DNA of 60,557 nucleotides from Candidatus Vagococcus giribetii (GTDB lineage Bacteria; Bacillota; Bacilli; Lactobacillales; Vagococcaceae). Below, piece after piece: positions 47,761 through 56,791 of the stretch. Where the stretch lies: positions 1 through 60,557 of the forward strand of contig NZ_JAFLVX010000003.1 of NCBI RefSeq assembly GCF_017316185.1, written 5' to 3'. The stretch's first letter is position 1. Each line of letters opens with the position of its first letter. The position numbers and the translations under genes are program-made. The notes under the pieces were generated by a model. The model saw only the letters and a program-made list of their open reading frames with translations. It searched no databases and had not been told where the DNA came from.

Positions 47761-47799
47761 AGATGGTCTCAGAAGTAGTTTCTGTGACCATCTTTTTTT
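47761..47799 (+). terminator. gyrA terminator
   Basis: AGATGGTC-CAGAA / TTCTG-GACCATCT hairpin followed by seven T. Confidence 0.9.
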
Positions 47800-47860
47800 G
47801 TCACAAAACAAAAAGAATGTAAAAAAGACAAGTTCATTGGATATTTAGTACTAAATTTGA

Positions 47861-47889
47861 TTGATTTATTACTCAAAGTGTAGTAAAAT
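47861..47889 (+). promoter_or_regulatory. rpsF promoter
   Basis: TTGATT, 17-base spacer, TAAAAT. It drives rpsF-ssb-rpsR. Confidence 0.7.
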
Positions 47890-47925
47890 ATTGAAATGTG
47901 AGTAAACAAGTCGTTTACTTTCCTT

Positions 47926-47947
47926 GTTCCTATTAAATAATAGGAAC
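47926..47947 (+). promoter_or_regulatory. Leader hairpin before rpsF
   Basis: GTTCCTATT / AATAGGAAC, 9-base stem with a 4-base loop and no T run, 28 bases before the rpsF start. An alternative pairing (AACAAG with CTTGTT) overlaps it. Possibly the S6:S18 autoregulatory leader, although the family consensus was not confirmed. Confidence 0.45.
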
Positions 47948-47974
47948 CTTTAGTCCATAAGGAGGTGAAAATCA

Positions 47975-48277
47975 ATGAAACAGGCAAACACATACGAAAT
48001 TATGTATATCATCCGTCCAAACATTGATGAGGAAGCAAAAACTGCTCTTGTAAATCGTTTCGATTCAATCTTGAAAGATAACGGTGCAGAAGTATTGGAA
48101 TCTAAGTTATGGGGCAAACGCCGTCTAGCTTACGAAATCCAAGATTTCCGTGAAGGAATCTACCATATCGTTAAAGTTTCTTCAGCAACAGACGCAGCAG
48201 CAATCAGTGAGTTTGATCGTTTAGCTAAAATCAATGGCGATATCTTACGTCATATGATCGTTAAAGAAGAAAACTAA
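47975..48277 (+). CDS. rpsF: 30S ribosomal protein S6
   Basis: The 100-residue S6 protein has [16 protein letters not shown] near the start and the typical [30 protein letters not shown] lies upstream. First gene of rpsF-ssb-rpsR; S6 forms a dimer with S18 on the 30S platform. Confidence 0.97.
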   Translation: MKQANTYEIMYIIRPNIDEEAKTALVNRFDSILKDNGAEVLESKLWGKRRLAYEIQDFREGIYHIVKVSSATDAAAISEFDRLAKINGDILRHMIVKEEN

Positions 48278-48281
48278 TCAA

Positions 48282-48297
48282 TGTTTCACGTGAAACA
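48282..48297. promoter_or_regulatory. parS site (perfect)
   Basis: TGTTTCACGTGAAACA, the perfect Firmicutes parS palindrome, between rpsF and ssb. Confidence 0.95.
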
Positions 48298-48323
48298 TTA
48301 ACAAAACGAGGGGAGAACGACAA

Positions 48324-48848
48324 ATGATTAACAACGTTGTGCTAGTAGGAAGACTAACTAGAGATCCTGAGCTTCGTTTTACAGCAAATGGGTCAGCTGT
48401 AGCAACTTTTAACTTGGCAGTTAATCGTAACTTTACTAACCAAAGTGGAGAACGAGAAGCTGATTTTGTTAATTGTGTTATTTGGAGAAAACCAGCAGAA
48501 ACTTTAGCTAACTATGCCAAAAAAGGTACGTTGCTAGGTGTTGTTGGACGTATTCAAACACGTAATTACGAAAATCAACAAGGTCAAAGAGTATATGTAA
48601 CAGAAGTAGTTTGTGATAATTTCCAATTATTAGAATCACGTAATGCATCTGAGCAAAGACAACAAGTAGGTGGCTTTGGTAATCAAGATGCTGGGAATAA
48701 TTTTAACAATTTTTCTCAAAATCAAAACAGTCAATCATTTGGCGGCCAATCTTCAAGTAAAAACGAAATGCCGAATTTCGACCGTGACAGTGATCCGTTT
48801 GGAAGCTCATCACAAATAGATATTTCGGATGACGATTTACCATTCTAA
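48324..48848 (+). CDS. ssb: Single-stranded DNA-binding protein
   Basis: Replication and repair SSB. The N-terminal OB fold (about 1-110) is followed by a disordered Gln/Asn/Ser-rich linker (about 112-163) and the acidic tip DISDDDLPF that recruits partner proteins. 174 residues. Its place between rpsF and rpsR is conserved. Confidence 0.97.
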   Translation: MINNVVLVGRLTRDPELRFTANGSAVATFNLAVNRNFTNQSGEREADFVNCVIWRKPAETLANYAKKGTLLGVVGRIQTRNYENQQGQRVYVTEVVCDNFQLLESRNASEQRQQVGGFGNQDAGNNFNNFSQNQNSQSFGGQSSSKNEMPNFDRDSDPFGSSSQIDISDDDLPF

Positions 48849-48870
48849 AATAGAATAGGAGGAGCAAAAC

Positions 48871-49113
48871 ATGGCAGCTCAACAAAGAAGAGGCGGAAGA
48901 AAACGTCGTAAAGTATGTTACTTTACAGCTAACCATATTGATAATATCGATTACAAAGATGTTGAATTATTATCAAGATTTATCTCTGAAAGAGGTAAAA
49001 TTTTACCACGTCGTGTGACTGGTACTTGTGCAAAACATCAAAGAAAATTAACTATTGCAATTAAACGTGCAAGAATTATGGGCTTATTACCATTCGTTGG
49101 TGAAGAGCAATAA
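48871..49113 (+). CDS. rpsR: 30S ribosomal protein S18
   Basis: The 80-residue basic S18 has the signature [22 protein letters not shown] (described by position about 49-70). AGGAGG lies upstream of ATG 48871. A terminator follows, and the gdpP gene often found next is absent here. Confidence 0.97.
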   Translation: MAAQQRRGGRKRRKVCYFTANHIDNIDYKDVELLSRFISERGKILPRRVTGTCAKHQRKLTIAIKRARIMGLLPFVGEEQ

Positions 49114-49119
49114 TAGATT

Positions 49120-49153
49120 AAGACATTCATTTTAATTAATGAATGTCTTTTTT
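49120..49153 (+). terminator. rpsR terminator
   Basis: AAGACATTCATT / AATGAATGTCTT hairpin plus T run, directly abutting a parS site. Confidence 0.9.
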
Positions 49154-49168
49154 GTTTCACGTGAAACA
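49153..49168. promoter_or_regulatory. parS site (perfect)
   Basis: TGTTTCACGTGAAACA, identical to the site at 48282, between rpsR and rplI. Confidence 0.95.
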
Positions 49169-49260
49169 ATTTTTTATTGTTTTATGAAACATCATAAATA
49201 TGTTAGAATAGTAAAGTAATCAATGAATAATATTTAATTATAGATAGGGAGTGTTTCTTC

Positions 49261-49713
49261 ATGAAAGTAATTTTTTTACAAGATGTTAAAGGTAAGGGAA
49301 ATAAAGGTGAAGTTAAAGAAGTTGCAGTGGGATATGCACAAAACTTTTTACTAAAAAAAGGATTAGCTGTCGAAGCAACTCCACAAGCCTTAAGTGAATT
49401 AAAAGGGAAAACAAAAGCTAAAGAAAAAGAAGATGCAGAAGTATTAAAAGAAGCGGAAGCATTAAAAGCAGTTATTGAAGCAGAAGAATTTGAGGTAGTT
49501 ATTAAATCAAAAGCAGGAGACGATAGTCGCTTGTTCGGTTCAATTCCTTCGAAACAAATTGCAGAAGCTTTAGAAAAACAACATAACATCAAAGTTGATA
49601 AACGTAAAATGGATTTGAAACAACCTATTAAAGCATTAGGTTATACAAATGTACCAACTAAACTACATAAAGATGTTGTGGCTAAATTACGTGTTCACGT
49701 TATTGCAGAATAA
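49261..49713 (+). CDS. rplI: 50S ribosomal protein L9
   Basis: The 150-residue two-domain L9 has the N-terminal [20 protein letters not shown], a long connecting helix rich in Lys/Glu (about 40-75) and a C-terminal rRNA-binding domain ending KLRVHVIAE. It starts a new unit after the parS site and lies 24 bases before dnaB. Confidence 0.97.
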   Translation: MKVIFLQDVKGKGNKGEVKEVAVGYAQNFLLKKGLAVEATPQALSELKGKTKAKEKEDAEVLKEAEALKAVIEAEEFEVVIKSKAGDDSRLFGSIPSKQIAEALEKQHNIKVDKRKMDLKQPIKALGYTNVPTKLHKDVVAKLRVHVIAE

Positions 49714-49737
49714 GAAATAAGGATAGGTGAGTAAGAG

Positions 49738-51099
49738 ATGGAACTTATCCAACAAGATAGGATACCGCCACAAAGTGTTGAAGCAGAACAAGCAGTTTTA
49801 GGTTCTGTTTTTTTAGACTCAGAGTCAATTGTAGAAGCAATGGAATACATTGAAGCAAAAGATTTTTATCGTCGAAGTCATCAAACTATTTTCCAAATCA
49901 TGGTGGATTTAAACAATCGTAGTGAAGCCATTGATGCAATCATTGTGAAAGAACAATTGGAACAAAAGAATATGCTGGAAGATATTGGTGGTGTGAGTTA
50001 TTTATCAGAATTAACGTTAAGCGTACCAACTGCTGCTAACGTTGGTTACTACGCTAAGATTGTAGAACAAAAAGCACTTCTAAGAAACTTGATTCAAACA
50101 GCCACAGAAATTGTGACCAGTGGTTTTGAACAAGAAGAAGATGTTGAAAGTATTCTTGATGAAGCTGAGAGAAGAATTCTTGAAGTATCTGAAAAAAGAA
50201 ATCGAAGTGGTTTCTTATCAATTGCAGATGTATTGGGAGATTCTATTAATAATATTGAAAAGTTATCTCAACAAGGTGAAGCTATTACGGGATTACCAAC
50301 AGGCTATCATGCCTTAGATAAAATGACAGCAGGTCTTCAAGCAGAAGAGCTAATTATTTTAGCTGCTCGTCCAGCCGTAGGGAAGACAGCCTTTGCTTTA
50401 AATATTGCGCAAAACGTAGGAACTAAAACAAACGAATCAGTAGCCATCTTTAGTTTGGAGATGAGTGCTGAATCACTTGTGAATCGTATGCTATGTTCAG
50501 AAGGCCTTGTAGAGGCAGGGCACTTAAAAACAGGTCAATTATCAGATGAAGAGTGGGATAATATTATTGTGGCTATGGGAAGTTTATCCAAAGCTAATAT
50601 CTTCATTGATGATACTCCAGGGATTAAGATTTCTGAAATACGTGCTAAGTGTCGTAAGCTCCATCAAGAACAAGGTGGATTAGGTTTAGTATTAATTGAC
50701 TACTTACAGTTGATCGAGGGAACTGGTCGAGAAAACCGTCAACAAGAAGTTTCTGAGATTTCTAGACAATTAAAAAAATTAGCTAAAGAATTAAAAGTAC
50801 CAGTTATTGCCTTATCTCAGTTATCTCGTGGAGTTGAGCAGAGACAAGACAAACGTCCAGTATTAAGTGATATCCGTGAATCTGGATCGATTGAGCAGGA
50901 TGCGGATATTGTAGCCTTTCTTTACCGTGATGACTACTATCGCAGTGAAGAGGGCGAAGATGAGGAACCACAAGAGAGTAATAATGTGATTGAAGTTATC
51001 ATCGAAAAAAACAGAAGTGGGGCTCGTGGAACAGTAGAGCTACTCTTCATTAAAGAGTATAATAAGTTTTCTTCTGTATCCATGAGAGAAGAGTTTTAA
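49738..51099 (+). CDS. dnaB: Replicative DNA helicase (DnaB family, Bacillus DnaC)
   Basis: Hexameric fork helicase. The N-terminal DnaB domain (about 8-110) begins RIPPQSVEAEQAVLGS. The RecA-like C-terminal ATPase has Walker A AARPAVGKTAFALNIA and Walker B VLIDYLQLIEG, with SQLSRGVEQR and DIRESGSIEQDAD. 453 residues. It follows rplI. Confidence 0.97.
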   Translation: MELIQQDRIPPQSVEAEQAVLGSVFLDSESIVEAMEYIEAKDFYRRSHQTIFQIMVDLNNRSEAIDAIIVKEQLEQKNMLEDIGGVSYLSELTLSVPTAANVGYYAKIVEQKALLRNLIQTATEIVTSGFEQEEDVESILDEAERRILEVSEKRNRSGFLSIADVLGDSINNIEKLSQQGEAITGLPTGYHALDKMTAGLQAEELIILAARPAVGKTAFALNIAQNVGTKTNESVAIFSLEMSAESLVNRMLCSEGLVEAGHLKTGQLSDEEWDNIIVAMGSLSKANIFIDDTPGIKISEIRAKCRKLHQEQGGLGLVLIDYLQLIEGTGRENRQQEVSEISRQLKKLAKELKVPVIALSQLSRGVEQRQDKRPVLSDIRESGSIEQDADIVAFLYRDDYYRSEEGEDEEPQESNNVIEVIIEKNRSGARGTVELLFIKEYNKFSSVSMREEF

Positions 51100-51151
51100 G
51101 TTCGTTTATTAATGATAAATAACATTAATAATTAAATAACATTCGGTTTTA

Positions 51152-51180
51152 TTGAAAAAACTTGTTTTTTTTGTTAATAT
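51152..51180 (+). promoter_or_regulatory. purA promoter
   Basis: TTGAAA, 17-base spacer, TAATAT (51175-51180). Confidence 0.75.
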
Positions 51181-51216
51181 AGTTAGGTAATAACATAAGA
51201 AGAATGGAGTGTTTAT

Positions 51217-52509
51217 ATGTCATCAGTTGTAGTAGTAGGAACACAGTGGGGCGATGAAGGAAAAGGAAAGATCACAGACTTTTTAAGTGAAAATGCTGAA
51301 GTAATTGCACGTTATCAAGGTGGAGACAATGCAGGACACACTATTCAATTTGATGGGACCACATATAAGCTACATTTGATTCCTTCAGGGATCTTTTATC
51401 CAGAAAAAATTAGTGTTATTGGTAATGGGGTAGTTGTTAACCCTAAGTCTATTACTAAAGAACTTAAATATTTAGCAGATCATGGTATTACGACTGAAAA
51501 TTTAAGAATTTCAGATCGTGCTCATGTGATTTTACCTTATCACATTAAATTAGATCAATTGCAAGAAGATGCTAAAGGGGATCAAAAAATAGGGACAACC
51601 ATTAAAGGGATTGGACCTGCCTACATGGATAAAGCCGCTCGTGTGGGAATTAGAATTGCAGACCTTTTAGATAAAGAGATTTTTGCAGAACGTCTAAAAA
51701 GTAATTTAGAAGAAAAAAATCGTTTATTCGTTAAATTATTTGATTCTGAACCATTAGCATTTGATGATATTTTTGAAGAGTATTATAACTATGGTCAAGA
51801 AATCAAGAAATACGTTACAGATACTTCAGTGATCTTAAATGATGCACTTGATGAAGGCAAACGCGTTTTATTTGAAGGGGCACAAGGAGTTATGCTTGAT
51901 ATTGATCAAGGAACTTATCCATTTGTGACATCATCTAACCCAGTTGCTGGTGGTGTAACTATTGGTAGTGGTGTTGGTCCTTCAAAAATCAATAAAGTAG
52001 TTGGTGTGTGTAAAGCTTATACTTCTCGTGTAGGAGACGGCCCATTCCCAACAGAATTATTTGATGAAACAGGAAACCAAATCCGTGAAGTTGGACGTGA
52101 ATACGGAACAACAACAGGTCGTCCAAGACGTGTGGGTTGGTTTGATACAGTTGTAATGCGTCACTCAAAACGTGTATCAGGTATTACTAACTTATCACTT
52201 AACTCTATTGATGTATTGACAGGTTTACCAACTGTTAAAATCTGTACAGCGTACGAATTAGATGGCGAGAAAATCTATCATTACCCAGCAAGCTTGAAAG
52301 AGTTATCTCGTTGTAAACCAATTTATGAAGAACTACCTGGTTGGTCAGAAGATATCACTGGTTGTAAAACACTAGCTGAGTTACCTGAAAATGCAAGAAA
52401 TTATGTGCATCGTATTTCTGATTTAGTAGGAGTTAGAATTTCTACTTTCTCAGTAGGACCAGATAGAACACAAACAAATGTTTTAGAAAGTGTTTGGGCA
52501 CAAATTTAA
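51217..52509 (+). CDS. purA: Adenylosuccinate synthetase
   Basis: GTP-dependent first step from IMP to AMP. N-terminal [20 protein letters not shown], central [17 protein letters not shown], and C-terminal VGPDRTQTN are all conserved. 430 residues. It is a single-gene unit with its own promoter and terminator. Together with guaB at 5 kb, both branches from IMP are in the window. Confidence 0.98.
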   Translation: MSSVVVVGTQWGDEGKGKITDFLSENAEVIARYQGGDNAGHTIQFDGTTYKLHLIPSGIFYPEKISVIGNGVVVNPKSITKELKYLADHGITTENLRISDRAHVILPYHIKLDQLQEDAKGDQKIGTTIKGIGPAYMDKAARVGIRIADLLDKEIFAERLKSNLEEKNRLFVKLFDSEPLAFDDIFEEYYNYGQEIKKYVTDTSVILNDALDEGKRVLFEGAQGVMLDIDQGTYPFVTSSNPVAGGVTIGSGVGPSKINKVVGVCKAYTSRVGDGPFPTELFDETGNQIREVGREYGTTTGRPRRVGWFDTVVMRHSKRVSGITNLSLNSIDVLTGLPTVKICTAYELDGEKIYHYPASLKELSRCKPIYEELPGWSEDITGCKTLAELPENARNYVHRISDLVGVRISTFSVGPDRTQTNVLESVWAQI

Positions 52510-52521
52510 AAGATGAGACAA

Positions 52522-52551
52522 AAGAAGAAGTGTAATTACTTCTTCTTTTTT
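52522..52551 (+). terminator. purA terminator
   Basis: AAGAAGAAGT / ACTTCTTCTT hairpin with a T run. Confidence 0.88.
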
Positions 52552-52591
52552 GATTAAAAAGATAGTAATATGTGTGGAGGGGGTTGTATAA

Positions 52592-53464
52592 ATGACAAAA
52601 AAATTTGATTTATTGGTTGATTCATGTTGCGACTTACCATTTGATTACTTAGAATCAAATGATGTTCAGGTAGTAAGTATGGTGATTAATTTAAACCATA
52701 AAGAATATGTAGATGATTTAGGAAAAACATTTGATTACAACTGGTTTATGGAACAATTAAAATTAGAAGAAATGCCAAGTACCTCACAAATTAATATTGG
52801 GACGTACAGTGAAGTGTTTAAACAATATGTGGGTTCAGAGAAGCCTCTTTTATATTTAGCTTTTTCATCTGAATTAAGTGGTTCTCAGAGAAATGCTTTT
52901 TCAGCACTACGTTTATTGGAAGAAGACCATGAGTCAGTTAACGTGAGTATCGTAGATTCAAAAGCAGCATCTCTAGGAGAAGGTTTACTGATTAAAGATA
53001 TAATCAATCAACGAAACGCTGGGAAGAGCTTAGAAGAGGTTTTAGAGTGGTTAGAGGAGAACATTAGTAAAGTTCACTCATGGGTGACAGTTAATGACTT
53101 AAACCATTTAGAGCGTGGCGGTCGAATTTCTAAAACCAGTGCCGCTATCGGTAGTTTGGTTAAAATTAAACCAATCATTCATGTAGATGCAACTGGTAAA
53201 TTAGTGAATGTTGGAAAAACCCGTGGTCGTAACAAGTCATTAGAAAAAATAGTATCAGAAACAAAGAGAACTATTTTAAATAGCGAAGAACAAAATTTAT
53301 TAGTTGCCTATGCAGGGGATTTAGAAGCAGCTGAGCATGTTAAAGAGTTGATTCAAGAAATGATCCCAGTAAAATCTGTAGAATTATTACCAATGGGTCC
53401 AACTATAGCTAGTCATACAGGCTACGGAGCGATTGCTATCTTCTCTTATGGAGTAGCAAGATAA
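52592..53464 (+). CDS. DegV-family fatty-acid-binding protein
   Basis: The 290-residue DegV (FakB-like) protein binds a fatty acid for phosphorylation by FakA. The N-terminal [44 protein letters not shown] and the C-terminal [20 protein letters not shown] are family signatures. ATG 52592 has GGAGGGGG upstream. Which fatty acid it binds cannot be told. Confidence 0.9.
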   Translation: MTKKFDLLVDSCCDLPFDYLESNDVQVVSMVINLNHKEYVDDLGKTFDYNWFMEQLKLEEMPSTSQINIGTYSEVFKQYVGSEKPLLYLAFSSELSGSQRNAFSALRLLEEDHESVNVSIVDSKAASLGEGLLIKDIINQRNAGKSLEEVLEWLEENISKVHSWVTVNDLNHLERGGRISKTSAAIGSLVKIKPIIHVDATGKLVNVGKTRGRNKSLEKIVSETKRTILNSEEQNLLVAYAGDLEAAEHVKELIQEMIPVKSVELLPMGPTIASHTGYGAIAIFSYGVAR

Positions 53465-53544
53465 AGAAAATTTTCTCACTTTTTTGGTATTATTTATTAT
53501 TTGTGGCATAATATAGATAATTAATGAACAAAAGGTGTGATAAT

Positions 53545-54291
53545 TTGAAAAAACATTACCCAGAACTTTTATTGATGTTAAGCATTTTAGCTATTATTTC
53601 TATTTGTTTTTCTATTTATTTAGCACGTTTTTTTAACAATCAACAAGTAGAAGCTGCTCGAATTGCTGAAGAGACAGCTCTTAAAAAAAAGAAAAAAGAA
53701 GTTCCTAAGAAGACTTATGAAGAGACAGTCAATGATAAGATTGAAGCAGGAGACTTCCCTAATCGCATGAAAGTGCCGTTGATCTTACAAACAGATGGTT
53801 TATGGAAAGATCAGTTTTACGGAGTGGAAGGTGATGAGCCTCTTCAAAACACGTTAGCGATTAACGGGTGTGCTATAGTGTCGCTAGCCATGGTATATTC
53901 TTATTTAGAAAATGAGTATAAGACACCAATGGATATTTTATCTTGGTCAGGTAATCGTTACTTTAGTAAAGAAACAGGGACTGCATGGCATATTTTTAAT
54001 GACTTTGCGGCAGCCAATAAGTATGAGTTTGAAGATTTGGGAGATCAGTTGCCTCTAGTAAAAGAGCAGTTGAAGCAAAATCATCCTGTTATCGTTTCAG
54101 TCAAACCAGGTTACTTTACTGATGTTGGTCATGTTATGGTCCTAACAGGCTATAATGAAAAAGAAAATACGTTCTGGCTTAATAACCCTAGTGATACAAA
54201 AGAAAAAGGGGATACAGGCAGAGCCTTTACAGAAGAAGAAATACAAAAAGAGAGTCTTCATTACTGGACTATGTACAAAAAGAAAGGCTAA
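53545..54291 (+). CDS. Membrane-anchored C39-like cysteine peptidase
   Basis: The 248-residue protein has one N-terminal membrane anchor (about 6-28), a Lys/Glu-rich linker (about 40-65) and an outside peptidase_C39_2 domain (about 75-248). The catalytic Cys is in NGCAIVSLAM and the His in VGHVMVLTGY, with Asn in FWLNNPSD. The TTG start at 53545 is preferred since AAAGGTG lies 7 bases upstream; the ATG at 53524 would place that site inside the gene. It is not linked to a peptide exporter, so it is not a bacteriocin-leader protease; the substrate is unknown. Confidence 0.85.
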   Translation: MKKHYPELLLMLSILAIISICFSIYLARFFNNQQVEAARIAEETALKKKKKEVPKKTYEETVNDKIEAGDFPNRMKVPLILQTDGLWKDQFYGVEGDEPLQNTLAINGCAIVSLAMVYSYLENEYKTPMDILSWSGNRYFSKETGTAWHIFNDFAAANKYEFEDLGDQLPLVKEQLKQNHPVIVSVKPGYFTDVGHVMVLTGYNEKENTFWLNNPSDTKEKGDTGRAFTEEEIQKESLHYWTMYKKKG

Positions 54292-54317
54292 CCAATTTGG
54301 GTTAGCCTTTCTTTTTT
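54277..54317. terminator. Bidirectional terminator between the C39 gene and ABC-F gene
   Basis: AAAGAAAGGCTAACC / GGTTAGCCTTTCTTT hairpin (5-base loop) overlapping both stop codons, with T runs both ways. Confidence 0.9.
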
Positions 54318-55941
54318 ATTTACCGTAAATTTGGTTCAATTGTTCTTGAACTGTTTTATTATCTAAGAATTCGTCATAAGTTGTTTCTGCACGATCCACA
54401 ACACCTTTATCAGATACAGCAATAATACGATTAGCTGTTGTTTGGATAAATTGATGGTCATGTGAAGCAAATAGAATAGAGCCATTAAAAGCAATTAACC
54501 CGTCGTTAAGAGCTGTAATTGATTCTAAATCTAAGTGATTTGTTGGGTCATCTAAAACAAGAACGTTTGCTTTAGAAAGCATTAATTTAGATAACATACA
54601 ACGAACTTTTTCGCCCCCTGAAAGAACGTTAACTGATTTTAATACGTCCTCTCCTGAGAAAAGCATACGACCTAAGAAACTACGTAGGAAAGTATTATCA
54701 GATTCTTCTTTTGAAGCGTATTGGCGTAACCAATCAACAATAGTTAAGTCGTTATCAAATTCATGAGAAGTATCTTTTGGTAGGTAGGCTTGGCTAGTTG
54801 TAACACCCCAACGAACGCTACCAGAATCAGGTTCCATCTCACCCATAATAATTTTGAATAGGATAGTTGTTGTAATATCATCTTTCGCGATGAAGGCAGC
54901 TTTGTCATCTTTTCTAAGCGTAAATGACACATTATCTAAAATTTTCTTGCCTTCAATTGTCTTAGAGATATTTTCAACTTGAAGTAAGTCATTACCAATC
55001 TCACGTTCTGCTTTAAATCCAACGAATGGGTAGCGGCGTGATGAAGGTTGAATGTCATCTAATTCAATTTTATCTAACATTTTTTTACGAGAAGTTGCTT
55101 GTTTTGATTTAGAAGCGTTAGCACTAAATCTAGCGATAAATTCTTGTAATTCTTTAACTTTTTCTTCTTTTTTCGCATTTTGATCAGATTGAAGTCTAGC
55201 TGCTAATTGACTTGATTCTAACCAGAAATCGTAGTTACCAACGAATAATTTGATTTTACCAAAGTCTAAGTCAGCCATGTGAGTACAAACTTTGTTTAAG
55301 AAATGACGGTCATGGGAAACAGTAATGATTGTGTTTTCTGAGTTGATTAAAAATTCTTCTAACCAAGCAATTGAATCACGATCTAAACCGTTTGTCGGCT
55401 CATCTAGAAGTAATACATCAGGTTGACCAAAAAGAGCTTGTGCTAATAACACTTTAACTTTTTGTCCTGCTGTTAATTCAGCCATCTTTAAGTCATGTAG
55501 ACTTTCAGGAATGTTTAATCCTTGTAGTAAGCTAGATGCTTCTGGCTCAGCTTCCCAACCATTTAATTCAGCAAACTCACCTTCAAGTTCAGCAGCACGG
55601 ATGCCATCTTCATCTGAAAAATCAGCTTTCATGTAAATAGCATCTTTTTCTTGCATCACTTCATAAAGACGTTTGTGTCCCATCATAACAGTATGTAGAA
55701 CTGTTTCATCTTCATAGTCGAAATGATTTTGTTTTAAGGTTGCTAAGCGTTCATCTGGACCTAAAGTTACATTTCCAGTTGATGGTTCAATTTCTCCTGA
55801 TAATATTTTCAAGAAAGTTGATTTTCCAGCACCATTAGCACCGATTAGGCCATAACAGTTTCCTGGAGTAAATTTAATATCTACATTTTCAAATAATTTT
55901 CTATCTGGAAATTGCAGACTAACATTTGATACGGTAATCAT
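54316..55941 (-). CDS. ABC-F family ATPase (YkpA/YbiT type)
   Basis: Soluble tandem ATPase that acts on ribosomes. NBD1 has Walker A GANGAGKST, signature LTAGQKVKVLLAQAL and Walker B VLLLDEPTNGLD. A linker rich in Lys (about 240-300) follows. NBD2 has signature LSGGEKVRCMLSKLML and VLVLDDPTNHLD, but its Walker A position reads IAKDDITTT instead of GxxGxGKS/T. The start is ATG 55941 with GAGGG upstream (541 residues). No antibiotic-resistance subgroup (Msr, Vga, Lsa, OptrA) features were recognised; it is probably a housekeeping translation factor. Confidence 0.92.
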   Translation of the reverse strand: MITVSNVSLQFPDRKLFENVDIKFTPGNCYGLIGANGAGKSTFLKILSGEIEPSTGNVTLGPDERLATLKQNHFDYEDETVLHTVMMGHKRLYEVMQEKDAIYMKADFSDEDGIRAAELEGEFAELNGWEAEPEASSLLQGLNIPESLHDLKMAELTAGQKVKVLLAQALFGQPDVLLLDEPTNGLDRDSIAWLEEFLINSENTIITVSHDRHFLNKVCTHMADLDFGKIKLFVGNYDFWLESSQLAARLQSDQNAKKEEKVKELQEFIARFSANASKSKQATSRKKMLDKIELDDIQPSSRRYPFVGFKAEREIGNDLLQVENISKTIEGKKILDNVSFTLRKDDKAAFIAKDDITTTILFKIIMGEMEPDSGSVRWGVTTSQAYLPKDTSHEFDNDLTIVDWLRQYASKEESDNTFLRSFLGRMLFSGEDVLKSVNVLSGGEKVRCMLSKLMLSKANVLVLDDPTNHLDLESITALNDGLIAFNGSILFASHDHQFIQTTANRIIAVSDKGVVDRAETTYDEFLDNKTVQEQLNQIYGK

Positions 55942-56066
55942 GTAATCCCTCACTTTTATTGTAGTCACTTTTTAGTGTGTCGCTTTCGATTATATAGGGC
56001 TTGTGAGGGGAATGCAAGAAAGTATGAAGGATTGTGATACAATACTCAAAAAGGAGGGGAAAAAGG

Positions 56067-56744
56067 GTGAAATCACTAATCGTTCTATTGATACTAATGA
56101 TACTGATTCCTAGCTATTTTTTATATATGAGTATAAAGAATAAAGAAGAACGCAAGAAAAATATCAGTTTATTCATTCTAACAGCACTTCCAATACTAGT
56201 TATTGGAATGCAAGAAATGGGGTATCGTTTGTTTCAATCACAACTAACAAAAGAGAGCTATGCTTTATTTGAGTCTGTCTATCACATACCCAAAAGTGAG
56301 ATCTTAGTTATTGAGCCAATGGATTCTCGAATAAAAAAAGGCATGAATTTAGAAATTACCACAAAAAAAGATTTTGCCTTTTGGCAGAAACAAGTTAAAC
56401 AAAATAATCGTTTGTTAAATGGGGAAGACATTCCAGCAGAACAAGTAGATAAAGTGATTCAAGACATTAAGAATTGTGAAATTACGTATAGTTCAGGCTA
56501 TGGTTTTAAACAGTTGCGTCCCTATACATTTCCTTTGACAAACATTGAATACAGACAAGAAGACGGTGTTTCTGTTGGCATCTCAACAGGAAAAAACAAC
56601 CTACCTGAAGTGATTAAGTTATCTAAAAGAGAAGAAGAGAGTAAAAAGAGACTAGAAGCTTATTTTGCTTTTCCCATATCAGATAAGGAAGTCAAAGAGC
56701 TTATGGCTTATGCAAAAGACGCAGGTTACCCAATGGATGACTAA
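56067..56744 (+). CDS. Hypothetical membrane protein
   Basis: The 225-residue protein was not assigned to a family. Two N-terminal hydrophobic segments (about 2-20 and 32-51) are followed by a soluble, probably extracytoplasmic, mixed alpha/beta region to residue 225. The start is GTG 56067, with AAGGAGG 9 bases upstream; an earlier GTG at 56034 overlaps a likely extended -10 (TGATACAAT, 56035-56043). It is isolated between terminators. Confidence 0.7.
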   Translation: MKSLIVLLILMILIPSYFLYMSIKNKEERKKNISLFILTALPILVIGMQEMGYRLFQSQLTKESYALFESVYHIPKSEILVIEPMDSRIKKGMNLEITTKKDFAFWQKQVKQNNRLLNGEDIPAEQVDKVIQDIKNCEITYSSGYGFKQLRPYTFPLTNIEYRQEDGVSVGISTGKNNLPEVIKLSKREEESKKRLEAYFAFPISDKEVKELMAYAKDAGYPMDD

Positions 56745-56751
56745 GACAATG

Positions 56752-56789
56752 AAAAACATCAATCCTTAAAAAAGAATTGATGTTTTTTT
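56752..56789. terminator. Bidirectional terminator
   Basis: AAAAACATCAAT / ATTGATGTTTTT hairpin between convergent genes, with T runs both ways. Confidence 0.9.
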
Positions 56790-56791
56790 CA

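Noticed and set aside
49203-49592. 129-codon minus-strand ORF opposite rplI
   Set aside because: Antisense of L9, Ala/Ser/Phe-rich translation typical of a reverse frame of a Lys/Glu-rich gene.
53545-54291. Bacteriocin leader peptidase
   Set aside because: No ABC exporter domains, no double-glycine peptide gene nearby; architecture is a single anchored C39_2 domain.
54316-55941. Antibiotic-resistance ABC-F (Lsa/Msr/OptrA type)
   Set aside because: Sequence resembles the housekeeping YkpA/YbiT group; no mobile context here and no resistance-type linker recognised.
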